Source: JAGVPT01 sp049578505
GTDB lineage: Bacteria; Bacteroidota; Ignavibacteria; UBA10030; UBA8401
DNA length: 39,776 nucleotides
Direction of reading: 5' to 3'
Assembly: GCA_049578505.1 (NCBI GenBank)
Contig: JBAUMC010000021.1
Coordinates: 1 to 39,776, forward strand
The first letter of the stretch is position 1, and every line of letters starts with the position of its first letter. Positions 39,713 through 39,776 of the stretch are shown piece by piece. The translations under genes and the position numbers were made by a program. The notes beneath the pieces are model-generated. The model made no database searches. It saw nothing but the letters and a program-made list of their open reading frames with translations, and had not been told where the DNA came from.

Positions 39713-39776
39713 CGGTGTAAATATACGAAAAAATGGCGGGAGATGGAAGACATCTGCTTGCCTTCCCGATGAAAAG

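Overview
This looks like a chromosomal window from a Gram-negative member of the Bacteroidota/Chlorobiota/Ignavibacteriota (FCB) lineage. The evidence is a C-terminal sorting domain of the type IX secretion (T9SS) type, several outer-membrane beta-barrels and lipoproteins, split heptose genes (rfaE1, rfaE2), an ATP synthase operon lacking the beta and epsilon genes, and no sign of a Gram-positive envelope. The phylum assignment is an inference from gene content. No rRNA, tRNA or CRISPR array was seen.

Layout. Nearly everything from 1 to 32652 is on the minus strand. 1-4149: envelope genes (AsmA/TamB-like giant, truncated by the window edge; heptose-1-P adenylyltransferase; heptose-7-P kinase). 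4287-10755: a surface/respiratory block with a nine-haem cytochrome carrying a sorting domain, a FadL/PorV-like barrel, two related low-complexity lipoproteins and a small barrel protein. 10841-15035: cysS, a four-helix-bundle cassette bracketed by inverted repeats, recN, and an ORF6N-domain gene. 15145-19941: mqnA and the classic rplS-trmD-rimM-khpA-rpsP-ffh translation/secretion cluster. 20063-25509: ATP synthase atpG-A-H-F-E-B plus two small accessory membrane genes, preceded by a bactofilin/M23 peptidase pair (25521-26798).

26903-30073 is a complete 3,171-bp IS1595-family transposon. It has 28-bp imperfect terminal inverted repeats starting GG, an exact 8-bp target duplication (GTTTTTGA) and an ISXO2-type transposase. 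Its passengers are a MazF/antitoxin pair, an unrecognised 259-aa protein, a 25-aa peptide with a near-perfect ribosome site, and a 43-aa ORF translationally coupled to the transposase. The transposase promoter has its -35 box in the right terminal repeat. A stem-loop that would hide the transposase ribosome site can only form in transcripts that enter from outside. The element landed in the last codons of a membrane glycosyltransferase gene, which now reads 55 residues into the transposon.

30074-32652: the glycosyltransferase pair. 32776-36216 is the only plus-strand block outside the transposon: a class-V aminotransferase, an alpha/beta hydrolase, a lipoprotein made almost entirely of a sorting-like domain, and a barrel protein. 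36233-39669: a 23S rRNA m5U methyltransferase (RlmD-like) and an ABC-F ATPase on the minus strand. Several spacers hold short palindromic or short-period repeats, and one such repeat is embedded in the ABC-F reading frame. Promoters of the form TTGACA-N17-TATATT recur.
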